Shown here: positions 22,462-31,215 of the stretch, one piece after another | How positions within the stretch are numbered: position 1 is the first letter of the stretch | Layout of the letters: every line of letters begins with the position of its first letter | DNA from: Paraburkholderia sabiae | GTDB lineage: Bacteria; Pseudomonadota; Gammaproteobacteria; Burkholderiales; Burkholderiaceae | Direction of reading: 5' to 3' | Assembly (NCBI RefSeq): GCF_030412785.1 | Contig: NZ_CP125295.1 | Span: 744,001 to 808,000, forward strand | Length of the DNA stretch: 64,000 nucleotides | Position numbers and translations under genes: made by a program | The notes under the pieces: generated by a model | What the model saw: the letters and a program-made list of their open reading frames with translations, nothing else | Databases searched by the model: none | What the model was told of the DNA's origin: nothing

Positions 22462-23129
22462 GCCTGTCCGCCGCGCTCGTCTACGTCGTCGACGACGACC
22501 CGTCGGTGCGCCGCGCGCTCACGCGGCTCATCCGGTCGGCGGGACACGAGGTGGAGGCGTACGGCTCGGCGTGTGAATTTCTCGCGCATGCGGTTGTCGA
22601 GCGCACGCCGGCTTGCGTCGTGCTCGACGTGCAGCTGCCCGATCTGAGCGGACTCGAACTGCAGCGCGAACTCGATGCCCGTTTGCCCATCATCTTTCTG
22701 ACGGGGCACGGCGACATCGCGATGACGGTCGGCGCGATCAAGGCCGGCGCGACCGATTTCCTCACCAAGCCCGTCGACGACGACGATCTGCTGCGCGCGA
22801 TCGATCACGCGCTCACGCGTTCCGTCGAAGTGTCGAAGTCGATGCACGAACTGGAAGTGTTGCGCAGCCGCGTCGGACGCCTGACGGTGCGCGAACGCGA
22901 AGTGATGAATCTGATCGTGCTCGGCCTTCTGAACAAGCAGGTGGCGTGCGAACTCGGCACCGTCGAGAAAACCGTCAAGGCGCATCGCGCGCGTGTGATG
23001 CAGAAGATGGAGGTCGGCTCGCTCGCGGAACTGGTGCGCATCGCCGACAAGGTGGCCGTCGCTTGCGAGTCTACAGCCGACGGCATACGAGACCAAGGTC
23101 CAATACCACCGACGCCCGCAGTCTCATAG
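22458..23129 (+). CDS. FixJ/NarL-type response regulator
   Basis: 223 residues. The receiver has phospho-acceptor D57 (VVLDVQLPD), the acidic pair DDD near 12-14 and the Lys in LTKPVDDDD. The C-terminal LuxR-type HTH (about 140-200) is LTVREREVMNLIVLGLLNKQ followed by VEKTVKAHR. It is the partner of the overlapping kinase. Likely targets are suggested by the dyads at 23091 and 23660. The last codons of this gene overlap the first dyad. Confidence 0.93.
   Translation: MSLSAALVYVVDDDPSVRRALTRLIRSAGHEVEAYGSACEFLAHAVVERTPACVVLDVQLPDLSGLELQRELDARLPIIFLTGHGDIAMTVGAIKAGATDFLTKPVDDDDLLRAIDHALTRSVEVSKSMHELEVLRSRVGRLTVREREVMNLIVLGLLNKQVACELGTVEKTVKAHRARVMQKMEVGSLAELVRIADKVAVACESTADGIRDQGPIPPTPAVS
23091..23107. 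promoter_or_regulatory. Candidate FixJ-like operator, site 1 (GACCAAGGTCCAATACC)
   Basis: On the minus strand it reads GGTATTGGACCTTGGTC, nearly identical to site 2 at 23657-23673. It lies about 85 bases before the orphan receiver gene, a normal activator distance. Confidence 0.5.
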
Positions 23130-23191
23130 TCTATTGCTGAGACGCCCACGCATCGTCCGCGTGGACGTGGCGGCTCAATAGGCTAATCAGA

Positions 23192-23578
23192 ATGGGCACA
23201 GACAAACCATTCGTCGTGGTAGTCGACGACGATGCGTCGGTGGGCAGGGCGATCAGGCGTCTGTTGCGCTCAGTCGGGATTGCGGCCGATACGTACACGA
23301 GTGGCGACGAGTTTCTCGACGTGCTGTCGGCCACGCCTTCGTATCGCCCCGACTGCGTGATCCTCGACGTGCAGATGCCAGGTTCCAACGGCATCGAGGT
23401 GCAGCGCCGGCTGGCGGGCAGCGCCGTGCCCGTCATATTCATCACGGCCCACGACGACGCCGGCGTGCGCGAAGCCGCGCTCGCGGCGGGCGCGCGCGCC
23501 TATCTGCGCAAGCCCTTCAACGACGTGCTCTTCATCCGGACAGTGTGTGCCGTGCTCGGCATCGCTGCGCCGCTATGA
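23192..23578 (+). CDS. Orphan single-domain response regulator (receiver only)
   Basis: 128 residues that form a complete receiver and nothing else: acidic DDD (12-14), phospho-acceptor D59 (VILDVQMPG), T in FITAH, and Lys in LRKPFND. No output domain. It may be a phosphate sink or a protein-binding regulator in the kinase pathway just upstream, or it may compete with the FixJ-like regulator. The start is the ATG at 23192. Confidence 0.9.
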   Translation: MGTDKPFVVVVDDDASVGRAIRRLLRSVGIAADTYTSGDEFLDVLSATPSYRPDCVILDVQMPGSNGIEVQRRLAGSAVPVIFITAHDDAGVREAALAAGARAYLRKPFNDVLFIRTVCAVLGIAAPL

Positions 23579-23659
23579 GCGCGTCGCCCGTGCGATCGAA
23601 CGCTGCGGGACGCAAGCGTATATGCGCTCCTGCGCACGACCGTTATCGCCGGATTGGGT

Positions 23660-23677
23660 ATTGGACCAAGGTCCAAT
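23660..23677. promoter_or_regulatory. Candidate FixJ-like operator, site 2 (ATTGGACC-AA-GGTCCAAT)
   Basis: A perfect 8-bp inverted repeat with a 2-bp centre, about 140 bases upstream of the RND operon. It shares GGTATTGGACC(A/T)(A/T)GGTC with site 1. Sharing outside a coding frame, plus full symmetry, favours a protein-binding site. Confidence 0.6.
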
Positions 23678-23817
23678 TGTCTTTGACCCGCCCCGCTTCC
23701 ACACTGGATTGCATCGGAGTCGCCAGCCCGGCTGGCGCGCTTCCCGTTAGTCCGCCGTGCAGTGCGCGCAGCGCAGGCGAGGGCGGAGGCAATCGTTTCG
23801 AGTTGCGGAGATTTGTT

Positions 23818-25071
23818 ATGGGACGGACATTTCGACACCCGTCGATGGTTGCCGCGTGGCCGCCGATATCACGCTGTGCGCTCGTGGCCGCACTCGCGTC
23901 CGTCCTGTTTTTCACCGCCTGCAAGAAAGCCTCCACCGAACCGCCACGCCCGACTGTCGAAGTGACCGTCGTCACCGTCGCGCAGAAAGAAACCCCCGTC
24001 GATTTCGAGTTCACCGCGCAGACGCAGAGTTCGCGTGAGGTGGAAATCCGTGCGCGTGTCGACGGTTTTCTTGAACGGCGGCTCTATGACGAAGGCGCGC
24101 TGGTCAAGGAAGGCCAGGTGCTGTTCGTGATGGACCGCAAGCCTTTCGAAGCTGCGCTTCAATCCGCCAAGGGCGCGCTCGCACAACAGCAGGCGCGGCT
24201 GCTCGTCACAAAGCAGAACCTAGCGCGTGTGATTCCGCTTGCCGCACAAAACGCATTAAGCAAGAAGGATCTCGACGACGCAACGGGCAACGAGAAACAG
24301 GCCGAAGCCGCCGTCATCGCCGCACAGGGTGAAGTGCGCACGGCCGAACTGAACCTGAGCTACTGCACGATCCGCTCGCCGCTCAAGGGTCTCTCCAGCT
24401 TCGCGCGTGTGCAGGACGGCAGCTATGTGACGCCGACACAATCCGGCCTGCTCACGTACGTCTACCAGCTCGATCCGATGTGGGTGAACTTCAGCATCTC
24501 CGAGAACGAACTGCTGCGCTACCGCGAACAGATCACCAAGGGCCTGCTGCGTTTCCCGCCTGATAACAAGTTCGACGTGACAGTGATCCAGGCCGACGGT
24601 TCCATCTATCCCGAGAAAGGCCGCATCGATTTCACGAACCCCGCGTTCAGCCAGCAGACGGGCACGTTCCTCGTGCGCGCGACGTTCTCCAATCCGAACG
24701 GCACGTTGCGCCCGGGGCAGTTCGTGCGTGCGAAGGTGTCGGGCGCGGTGCGGCCGAATGCGATTCTCGTGCCGCAGCGCGCGGTGCTGCAAGGCGCGAA
24801 GAGCCACTTCGTGTGGGTGCTCGACCAGGATTCGAAACCGCATCAGCGCGTGATCGATGTCGGCGACTGGCACGGCGACGACTGGTTTGTGAACGAAGGC
24901 CTGAAGGCGGGCGAACGCGTGGTGGTCGACGGCGCGATCCGCGTGTCGTCGGATGCGCAGATCAAGGTGGTCAGTGCGCCACCGGGTGGGACGCCTGCCG
25001 CACCCGCTTCGGCACCCGCGGCTTCGGCATCAGCGCCCGCCGCGACGCTCGCGCAGCGCGCCAGCCCATGA
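23818..25071 (+). CDS. RND efflux periplasmic adaptor (membrane fusion lipoprotein)
   Basis: 417 residues of the AcrA/MexA type. A lipobox at FTAC (Cys35) follows a hydrophobic signal. The barrel-sandwich/lipoyl half-motifs flank a long alpha-hairpin (about 110-170, KGALAQQQARLLVTKQNLAR). The beta-barrel and membrane-proximal domains follow. The Ala/Pro-rich tail (from about 380) looks disordered. GCGGAG precedes the ATG at 23818. First gene of the operon RND pump, outer-membrane factor, pqiABC. Confidence 0.92.
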   Translation: MGRTFRHPSMVAAWPPISRCALVAALASVLFFTACKKASTEPPRPTVEVTVVTVAQKETPVDFEFTAQTQSSREVEIRARVDGFLERRLYDEGALVKEGQVLFVMDRKPFEAALQSAKGALAQQQARLLVTKQNLARVIPLAAQNALSKKDLDDATGNEKQAEAAVIAAQGEVRTAELNLSYCTIRSPLKGLSSFARVQDGSYVTPTQSGLLTYVYQLDPMWVNFSISENELLRYREQITKGLLRFPPDNKFDVTVIQADGSIYPEKGRIDFTNPAFSQQTGTFLVRATFSNPNGTLRPGQFVRAKVSGAVRPNAILVPQRAVLQGAKSHFVWVLDQDSKPHQRVIDVGDWHGDDWFVNEGLKAGERVVVDGAIRVSSDAQIKVVSAPPGGTPAAPASAPAASASAPAATLAQRASP

Positions 25072-25134
25072 CGATGCGAAGCCCCGACGAACGATGACCG
25101 ATGACGACCGACGCCATCCGGCGCCCCCGATCCG

Positions 25135-28100
25135 ATGAACATCTCCCACTTCTGCATCGACCGCCCGATCTTCGCCTCGGTCATCTCGATCGTCATCACG
25201 CTCGGCGGCGCGCTGACGATGCTCGCGCTGCCCACCGCGCAATATCCCGACATCACCCCGCCGCAGATCACGATCTCCGCGACCTATCCGGGCGCGAGCG
25301 CCGACGTGGTCGCCAACAACGTCGCCGCACCCATCGAGCAGCAGGTCAACGGCGCGGACAACATGATCTACATGAGCTCGTCGAGTTCATCGACGGGCAA
25401 CCTGACGATCAACGCGTACTTCCAGATCGGCACGAACCCGGAACTCGCCCAGGTCGACGTGCAGAACCGCGTGAATCTCGCGCTGCCGCAACTGCCGCAA
25501 TCGGTGACGGCGCAGGGCGTGCAGGTGCAGAAGAAATCGCAGGCGTTCATGATGGTGATCGCGATCTACTCGCCCACCGAGCGCTACGACGCGACCTACA
25601 TCGCCAACTACGCGAACGTCTACGTGCTCGATGCCTTGAAGCGCATTCCGGGCGCGAACCAGTCGAGCATCTTCGGCACGCCCGACTACGCGATGCGCAT
25701 CTGGCTGCGCCCCGACCGCATGGCGCAACTCGGCATCACGGCCGCCGACGTGCAGCGCGCGGTGGCCAACCAGAACCAGCAGTTCGCGGTCGGCCGATTG
25801 GGGCAATCGCCAACCGGGAACCCTGTCGAGCAGTCGTTCGCCGTCACGACGACGGGACGCCTCACCGAACCCGCCCAGTTCGAGAACATCATCATTCGTG
25901 CGCAAAGCGGCGGCGCGGCGATCGTGCGGCTCAAGGACATCGGCCGTGCGGAACTGGGGCAAAAGGACTATTCGATCCGCAGCCGCTTCCAGGGCAAGCC
26001 CGCGACCGTGCTCGCCGTCTACCAGCAGCCGGGCGCGAACGCGCTCGATGTGTCGAAACAGGTGCGCGCGACACTCGCCGAGATGAAGAAGACGTTCCCC
26101 GAAGGGATCGACTACGAGATCGCGATGGACACCACCGAGTTCACGCGCGCGTCGATCACGGATGTCGTGCACACGTTCTTCGAAGCCGTCGTGCTGGTGG
26201 TGATCGTCGTGTTCGTGTTCCTGCAGAGCCTGCGCGCGACGCTGATTCCCGTGCTGGCCGTGCCGGTGTCGATTGTCGGCACGTTCATGGGGATGGAGGC
26301 GCTCGGTTTCTCGATCAACATGCTCACGCTGTTCGGCATGGTGCTCGCGATCGGCATCGTCGTGGACGATGCGATCGTCGTGATCGAGAACGTCGAGCGC
26401 AACATGACCGTTCACAAGCTCGATCCGAAATCGGCCGCGAAACAGGCGATGGATGAGGTCGCCGGGCCGGTCGTCGCGATCGTGCTGGTGCTGTGCGCGG
26501 TGTTCGTGCCGGTGGCGTTTCTCGGCGGCATTACCGGGCAGATGTACAAGCAGTTCGCGATCACGATTGCGATCTCGGTGGTGATTTCCGGTGTGGTCGC
26601 ATTGACGCTCTCGCCCGCGCTTGCCGCATTGCTGCTGAAACCCGGACATCACGAGAAAAAAGGCTTCTTCCGCTGGTTCGACAACCAGTTCGCGCGGATG
26701 ACGGCGGGTTATACGCGCGCGGTGCGGCTCATCATCAAGCGTTTCGTGATCGCGCTGCTGGTTTTTGTCGGCATGATCGGGCTCGCGGTGCTGATGATGC
26801 GTGACATCCCGACCGCCTTCCTGCCGCCCGAAGATCAGGGCTATCTGCTCGGCGCCGTGATCATGCCCGATGCCGCATCGCTCGATCGAACGGGGAAAGT
26901 TTCCGATCGCATTTCAGAGTACTTTATGAAGCAGCCCGCCGTCGGCAGCATCACGACCGTCGACGGCTTCAGCATTCTCGATAGCCAGAACAAGAACAAT
27001 TCGTCGACGTTCTTCGTCGGCTTCAAGAGTTTCGAGGAACGTTACAAGTCGGCCAATATCCGCACGCAGAACGCGCGCGCGGTGCTGATCGATGCATACA
27101 AGGCGCTCTCGCAGATTCGCGAAGGCATCGTCGTGCCGCTCAATCCGCCGTCGATTCCGGGCCTCGGCACGACGGGCGGCACGGAGATGTGGATCCAGAG
27201 CAAGGGCGATGCGACCATCGCGCAGTTCGCGGCGGTGGTGAACGATTTCGTCGCGCGTGCGAAGCAGCGGCCGGAACTCACCGGCGTGACCAACACCTTT
27301 AATGCGGATTCGCAGCAGCTGCTGGTTGACGTCGATCGCGACAAGGCGGAGACACTCGGCGTGCCGGTGGAGGACGTCTATAGCGCGATGCAGACGATGT
27401 TCGGTTCGCTCTATGTGTCGCAGTTCAACCGTTCGAGCCGTTTGTGGCAGGTCATTCTGCAGGCCGAGCCGTCGTATCGCCTGAAGCCCGACGATCTCGA
27501 ACAGATCTTCGTGCGCAGTTCGAATGGCAGCATGGTGCCGCTCAAATCGGTGGTGACGTCGCGCTACGTGACGGGGCCGGACCTGATCACGCGCTTCAAC
27601 AACTTCCCGGCCGTGAAGATCACGGCGAACGCCGCGCCTGGCTACGCGTCGGGCCAGGTGATCAGCACGCTCGAAGAACTCGCGACGCAGATGCCGTCCG
27701 AGTACGGCATCGCATGGAGCGGCGAGGCGTTCGAGGCGAAGCAGTCGGGCGGCACGTCCGGCCTCGTGTTCGTGTTCGGCCTGATCATGGTGTTCCTGAT
27801 TCTCGCGGCGCAGTACGAGAAGTGGAGCCTGCCGTTCGGCGTGCTGATGGCGGTGCCGTTCGCGCTGTTCGGCGCGCTGCTCGCAATCCTGTTGCGCGGG
27901 CTGAACAACGACGTGTACTTCCAGATCGGTCTGACGATGCTCGTTGCGCTCGCGGCGAAGAACGCGATTCTCATCTTCGAGTTCGCGGTGCTCAACCGCG
28001 AGGCGGGCAAGTCAGTGTTCGACGCGACGATGACGGCAGCCGAAGAACGGTTGCGGCCGATCGTGATGACGTCGCTGGCGTTCATTCTCGGCTGCGTGCC

Positions 28101-28395
28101 GCTGGCGATTGCGACGGGGGCGTCGGCGAACAGCCGGCATTCGATTGGCACGGGCGTCATCGGCGGGATGCTGGGCGCGACGGCGATTGCCGTGTTCTTC
28201 ATTCCGATGTTCTTCTATGTGCTGGAGACGATGTCGGAGAAGAGTGCGAAGAAGAAGGACAAGAAGACGGGCGATGTGCCGCCTTCCGGGCCTGGCGCAA
28301 CGCCCAGTGAGCCGAAGGTGCCACCGTCTGCGGGTGGGCCGACTGTCGGTGGTGGGCCGACCACGAGCCCGTCTGCACCGCGCGAGGGTGACTGA
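25135..28395 (+). CDS. RND multidrug efflux permease (AcrB/HAE1 family)
   Basis: A 1086-residue proton-driven inner-membrane pump. It starts MNISHFCIDRPIFASVISIV, typical of HAE1, and has two sets of six transmembrane segments around two large periplasmic loops. TM4 carries the proton-relay acidic pair in GIVVDDAIVVIENVER. The C-terminal 50 residues are an unusual Pro/Gly-rich cytoplasmic tail after KKKDKK. It is 63 bases after the adaptor and 1 base before the outer-membrane factor gene. Drug range cannot be read from the sequence. Confidence 0.95.
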   Translation: MNISHFCIDRPIFASVISIVITLGGALTMLALPTAQYPDITPPQITISATYPGASADVVANNVAAPIEQQVNGADNMIYMSSSSSSTGNLTINAYFQIGTNPELAQVDVQNRVNLALPQLPQSVTAQGVQVQKKSQAFMMVIAIYSPTERYDATYIANYANVYVLDALKRIPGANQSSIFGTPDYAMRIWLRPDRMAQLGITAADVQRAVANQNQQFAVGRLGQSPTGNPVEQSFAVTTTGRLTEPAQFENIIIRAQSGGAAIVRLKDIGRAELGQKDYSIRSRFQGKPATVLAVYQQPGANALDVSKQVRATLAEMKKTFPEGIDYEIAMDTTEFTRASITDVVHTFFEAVVLVVIVVFVFLQSLRATLIPVLAVPVSIVGTFMGMEALGFSINMLTLFGMVLAIGIVVDDAIVVIENVERNMTVHKLDPKSAAKQAMDEVAGPVVAIVLVLCAVFVPVAFLGGITGQMYKQFAITIAISVVISGVVALTLSPALAALLLKPGHHEKKGFFRWFDNQFARMTAGYTRAVRLIIKRFVIALLVFVGMIGLAVLMMRDIPTAFLPPEDQGYLLGAVIMPDAASLDRTGKVSDRISEYFMKQPAVGSITTVDGFSILDSQNKNNSSTFFVGFKSFEERYKSANIRTQNARAVLIDAYKALSQIREGIVVPLNPPSIPGLGTTGGTEMWIQSKGDATIAQFAAVVNDFVARAKQRPELTGVTNTFNADSQQLLVDVDRDKAETLGVPVEDVYSAMQTMFGSLYVSQFNRSSRLWQVILQAEPSYRLKPDDLEQIFVRSSNGSMVPLKSVVTSRYVTGPDLITRFNNFPAVKITANAAPGYASGQVISTLEELATQMPSEYGIAWSGEAFEAKQSGGTSGLVFVFGLIMVFLILAAQYEKWSLPFGVLMAVPFALFGALLAILLRGLNNDVYFQIGLTMLVALAAKNAILIFEFAVLNREAGKSVFDATMTAAEERLRPIVMTSLAFILGCVPLAIATGASANSRHSIGTGVIGGMLGATAIAVFFIPMFFYVLETMSEKSAKKKDKKTGDVPPSGPGATPSEPKVPPSAGGPTVGGGPTTSPSAPREGD

Positions 28396-28396
28396 C

Positions 28397-29869
28397 ATGC
28401 GCCGCGTCCTGCTGATCGGCCCACTGTGTGCCCTGACCCTGAGCGGCTGTCTCCTCGGCCCGAACTACTCGCGCCCGCAGGTAGAAGTACCCGCGACGTA
28501 CCGCTTCCCCGACAACTACGCATCCGACGTCGCGAACACCGAATGGTGGAAACAGTTCGACGACCCCGTACTCAACGACCTGATCACCACCGCGCTCGCG
28601 AACAACAACGACGTGAAGGTCGCCGCCGCACGCGTCGACCAGTTCCTCGGCCAGTTCGTGACGACGCGCGCAGCACTGCTGCCGCACGTCGATGCGGGCT
28701 TCGATGCCGAACGCCAGCGTATCCCGACAACGTCGCCACTGTTCTCGAACATCACCAGTCCGGTGTTCAACTCGTATCAGCTGGCGCTGTCGGCGTCGTG
28801 GGAAATCGATCTGTTCGGTCACAACCGGCGTCTGACGGAAGCGGCGCGCGCGAGCCTGCTGTCGACGGAAGAAGCGAAGCGCGGCACGATCCTCACGCTC
28901 GTGTCGTCGGTGGCGTCGTCGTATATCAACCTGCGCAGTCTTGACCGGCAACTGGAGATCGCGAAGGCCACCACGTCGAGTCGAGCGGAATCGGTGCATG
29001 TGTTCGAACTGCGCTTCAAGGGCGGCGAAGTCTCGCAGATGGAACTCGCGCAGAGCCAGTCCGAATACGAGGACTCGCGCTCCCGCATTCCGCAGATCGA
29101 ATCGCAGATTGCGCAGCAGGAAGATGCGCTGTCGGTGCTGCTCGGGCGCAATCCGGGCGATATCCTGCGCGGCCGTGCGCTCGGTGAACTGGCGGCGCCT
29201 GCGGTACCTGCCGGTTTGCCGTCGGATCTGCTCGAACGTCGGCCCGATCTGCGTCAGGCCGAACAGGATCTCGTTTCCGCCAATGCGCAGATCGGCGCGG
29301 CAAAAGCGCTGTATTTCCCGCAGATTTCGATTACGGGTCTGCTCGGTACGCAAAGCGGCCAGTTCTCGAAACTCTTCACGGGGCCGGCGCGCGTGTGGTC
29401 GTTTGCCGGATCGGTGACGCAGCCGATCTTCGAAGGTGGCGCGATTGCCGGTCAGGTGAAGCAGGCCGAAGCCGTGCAGCAGCAGGCACTGTATTCGTAT
29501 CGCAAGGCGATCCAGGTGGCGTTCCAGGAAGTCGACGATGCGCTGATCTCGTCGCAGAAACTGCGCGAACAGTTCGATATCCAGGGACGCCAGGTGGAAG
29601 CGCTGGCCACATACGCGCATATGGCGAGGCTTCGCTATGAAGGCGGCTACACGAGCTATATCGAAGTGCTCGATGCCGAACGCAGTCTCTTCAACGCTCA
29701 ACTAAGCCAGACGCAGACGCAGGCCGGTGTGCTCGTGTCGTATGTGAGTCTGTACAAGGCGATGGGCGGCGGCTGGATCATTACGGCTGAGGGGATGACG
29801 ACCACGCAGGCACATGCGGGCGATACACAGCAACCTGACAACGCAGCAGAAAAGCAGGACGTGAAATGA
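28397..29869 (+). CDS. Outer-membrane efflux factor (NodT/OprM family lipoprotein)
   Basis: 490 residues. Lipobox LSGC (Cys18), then the family start LLGPNYSRPQVEVPATYRF. Two TolC-type repeats build the periplasmic tunnel and outer-membrane barrel, with the conserved ERRPDLRQAEQDL near the middle. It completes the pump encoded upstream, starting 1 base after the permease stop. Its own stop overlaps the pqiA start (ATGA). Confidence 0.94.
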   Translation: MRRVLLIGPLCALTLSGCLLGPNYSRPQVEVPATYRFPDNYASDVANTEWWKQFDDPVLNDLITTALANNNDVKVAAARVDQFLGQFVTTRAALLPHVDAGFDAERQRIPTTSPLFSNITSPVFNSYQLALSASWEIDLFGHNRRLTEAARASLLSTEEAKRGTILTLVSSVASSYINLRSLDRQLEIAKATTSSRAESVHVFELRFKGGEVSQMELAQSQSEYEDSRSRIPQIESQIAQQEDALSVLLGRNPGDILRGRALGELAAPAVPAGLPSDLLERRPDLRQAEQDLVSANAQIGAAKALYFPQISITGLLGTQSGQFSKLFTGPARVWSFAGSVTQPIFEGGAIAGQVKQAEAVQQQALYSYRKAIQVAFQEVDDALISSQKLREQFDIQGRQVEALATYAHMARLRYEGGYTSYIEVLDAERSLFNAQLSQTQTQAGVLVSYVSLYKAMGGGWIITAEGMTTTQAHAGDTQQPDNAAEKQDVK

Positions 29870-31215
29870 GCGACACGGCCACCTCGACCTATCTCGGCCA
29901 CGCTGCGCGCACGCCTGTGATCGCCTGTCACGAATGCGATCTGCTGCAGCGCGAAAGCGCCGTGCCGCCCGAAGGCGTGCTGCGCTGTTGCCGCTGTCGC
30001 GCGACGCTGTACCGGCGTCATGCGAACAGTCTCGACCGGACGCTCGCCTATGCGCTCGCCGCATGTGCGCTGTGGGTGATATCGAACGCATTCCCGATCG
30101 TCGGTCTTGCCGTGAACGGCGATCTCGTCGAAACGACGATGTTCGGCGCCGTGCGTGTGCTGTATCAGGACGGCATGTGGCCGCTGTCGGCGCTGATCTT
30201 CATCACGACGATGCTGATGCCCGCGTGCCAGGCGCTCGGCCTCGTGTGGCTGCTGCTGCCGTTGCGGCTCGGACGCACGCCGTATCGCGCGGACGCCGTG
30301 TTCCGCATGCTGCGCGTCGCGCAGGAGTGGGGCATGACGGAAGTGCTGATCCTCGGTCTGCTCGTCGCGCTGGTGAAGCTCTCGCATATCGCGTCGGTGG
30401 TGACGGGGGCCGCGTTGTGGTCGTTCGGTGCGCTGATGCTGATGCTCGCGGCGGCCGCTTCCGCATTCGATGCGCGCGATCTCTGGACGCGTCTCGAAGG
30501 CGTGCCCGATGCCGGCCCTGCGTTCGACAGCGACACGCCGTTTCCCGCCGAGACGGCCGCCGCGTGCGGCATGTGCGTATGCCACGACTGCGGCTTGCTG
30601 ACGCGCGTCGCGCCGATGCAGGCTCAGATCGAGCGCGACTATGCGAACGTTCATGCCGCCGTACATTTGCCGTTGCATCCGACGCACTGCCCGCGCTGCG
30701 GCGCGCATCTGCATCTGCGCAAACCCGATAGCCTCGCGCGCACGTGGGCGTGTCTGATCGCGGCCATCATCCTCTATATTCCCGCGAACGTGCTGCCCGT
30801 GATGGACACGAGTTCGCTGTTCGGCGCACAGAAGGACACGATCATGAGCGGCGTCGTGTATCTGTGGACGTCGGGTTCGTGGCCGCTCGCCGTGCTGGTT
30901 TTCATCGCGAGCATCGCGGTGCCGATGCTGAAGATTCTCGCGATCGGCTTTCTCGCGATCTCCGCGAATTTCCGCTCGACGTGGCAGCCGGATCAGCGCG
31001 CGCGCATCTACCGGATCGTCGAACTGGTCGGCCGCTGGTCGATGCTCGATATCTACGTGATCGCCGTGCTCACGGCGCTCGTGCAGTTCAATGCGCTCGC
31101 CACGGTGCGTGCCGGACCGGCCGCGATTGCGTTCGGCGCGGTCGTCGTGCTGACGATGTTCGCCGCGATGTCGTTCGATCCGCGCCTCATCTGGGACACG
31201 AGGAAACCGGAATGA
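29866..31215 (+). CDS. pqiA: Paraquat-inducible protein A family (PqiA)
   Basis: 449 residues, an inner-membrane protein with two repeats, each a Cys-rich ribbon plus about four membrane helices. Ribbon one has C21-x-x-C24 and C41/C42-x-C44 motifs. Ribbon two has CVCHDCG and HCPRCG. PqiA partners PqiB and PqiC, a trans-envelope MCE bridge thought to move lipids. The overlapping start (29866-29869) joins it directly to the efflux genes. Confidence 0.93.
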   Translation: MSDTATSTYLGHAARTPVIACHECDLLQRESAVPPEGVLRCCRCRATLYRRHANSLDRTLAYALAACALWVISNAFPIVGLAVNGDLVETTMFGAVRVLYQDGMWPLSALIFITTMLMPACQALGLVWLLLPLRLGRTPYRADAVFRMLRVAQEWGMTEVLILGLLVALVKLSHIASVVTGAALWSFGALMLMLAAAASAFDARDLWTRLEGVPDAGPAFDSDTPFPAETAAACGMCVCHDCGLLTRVAPMQAQIERDYANVHAAVHLPLHPTHCPRCGAHLHLRKPDSLARTWACLIAAIILYIPANVLPVMDTSSLFGAQKDTIMSGVVYLWTSGSWPLAVLVFIASIAVPMLKILAIGFLAISANFRSTWQPDQRARIYRIVELVGRWSMLDIYVIAVLTALVQFNALATVRAGPAAIAFGAVVVLTMFAAMSFDPRLIWDTRKPE

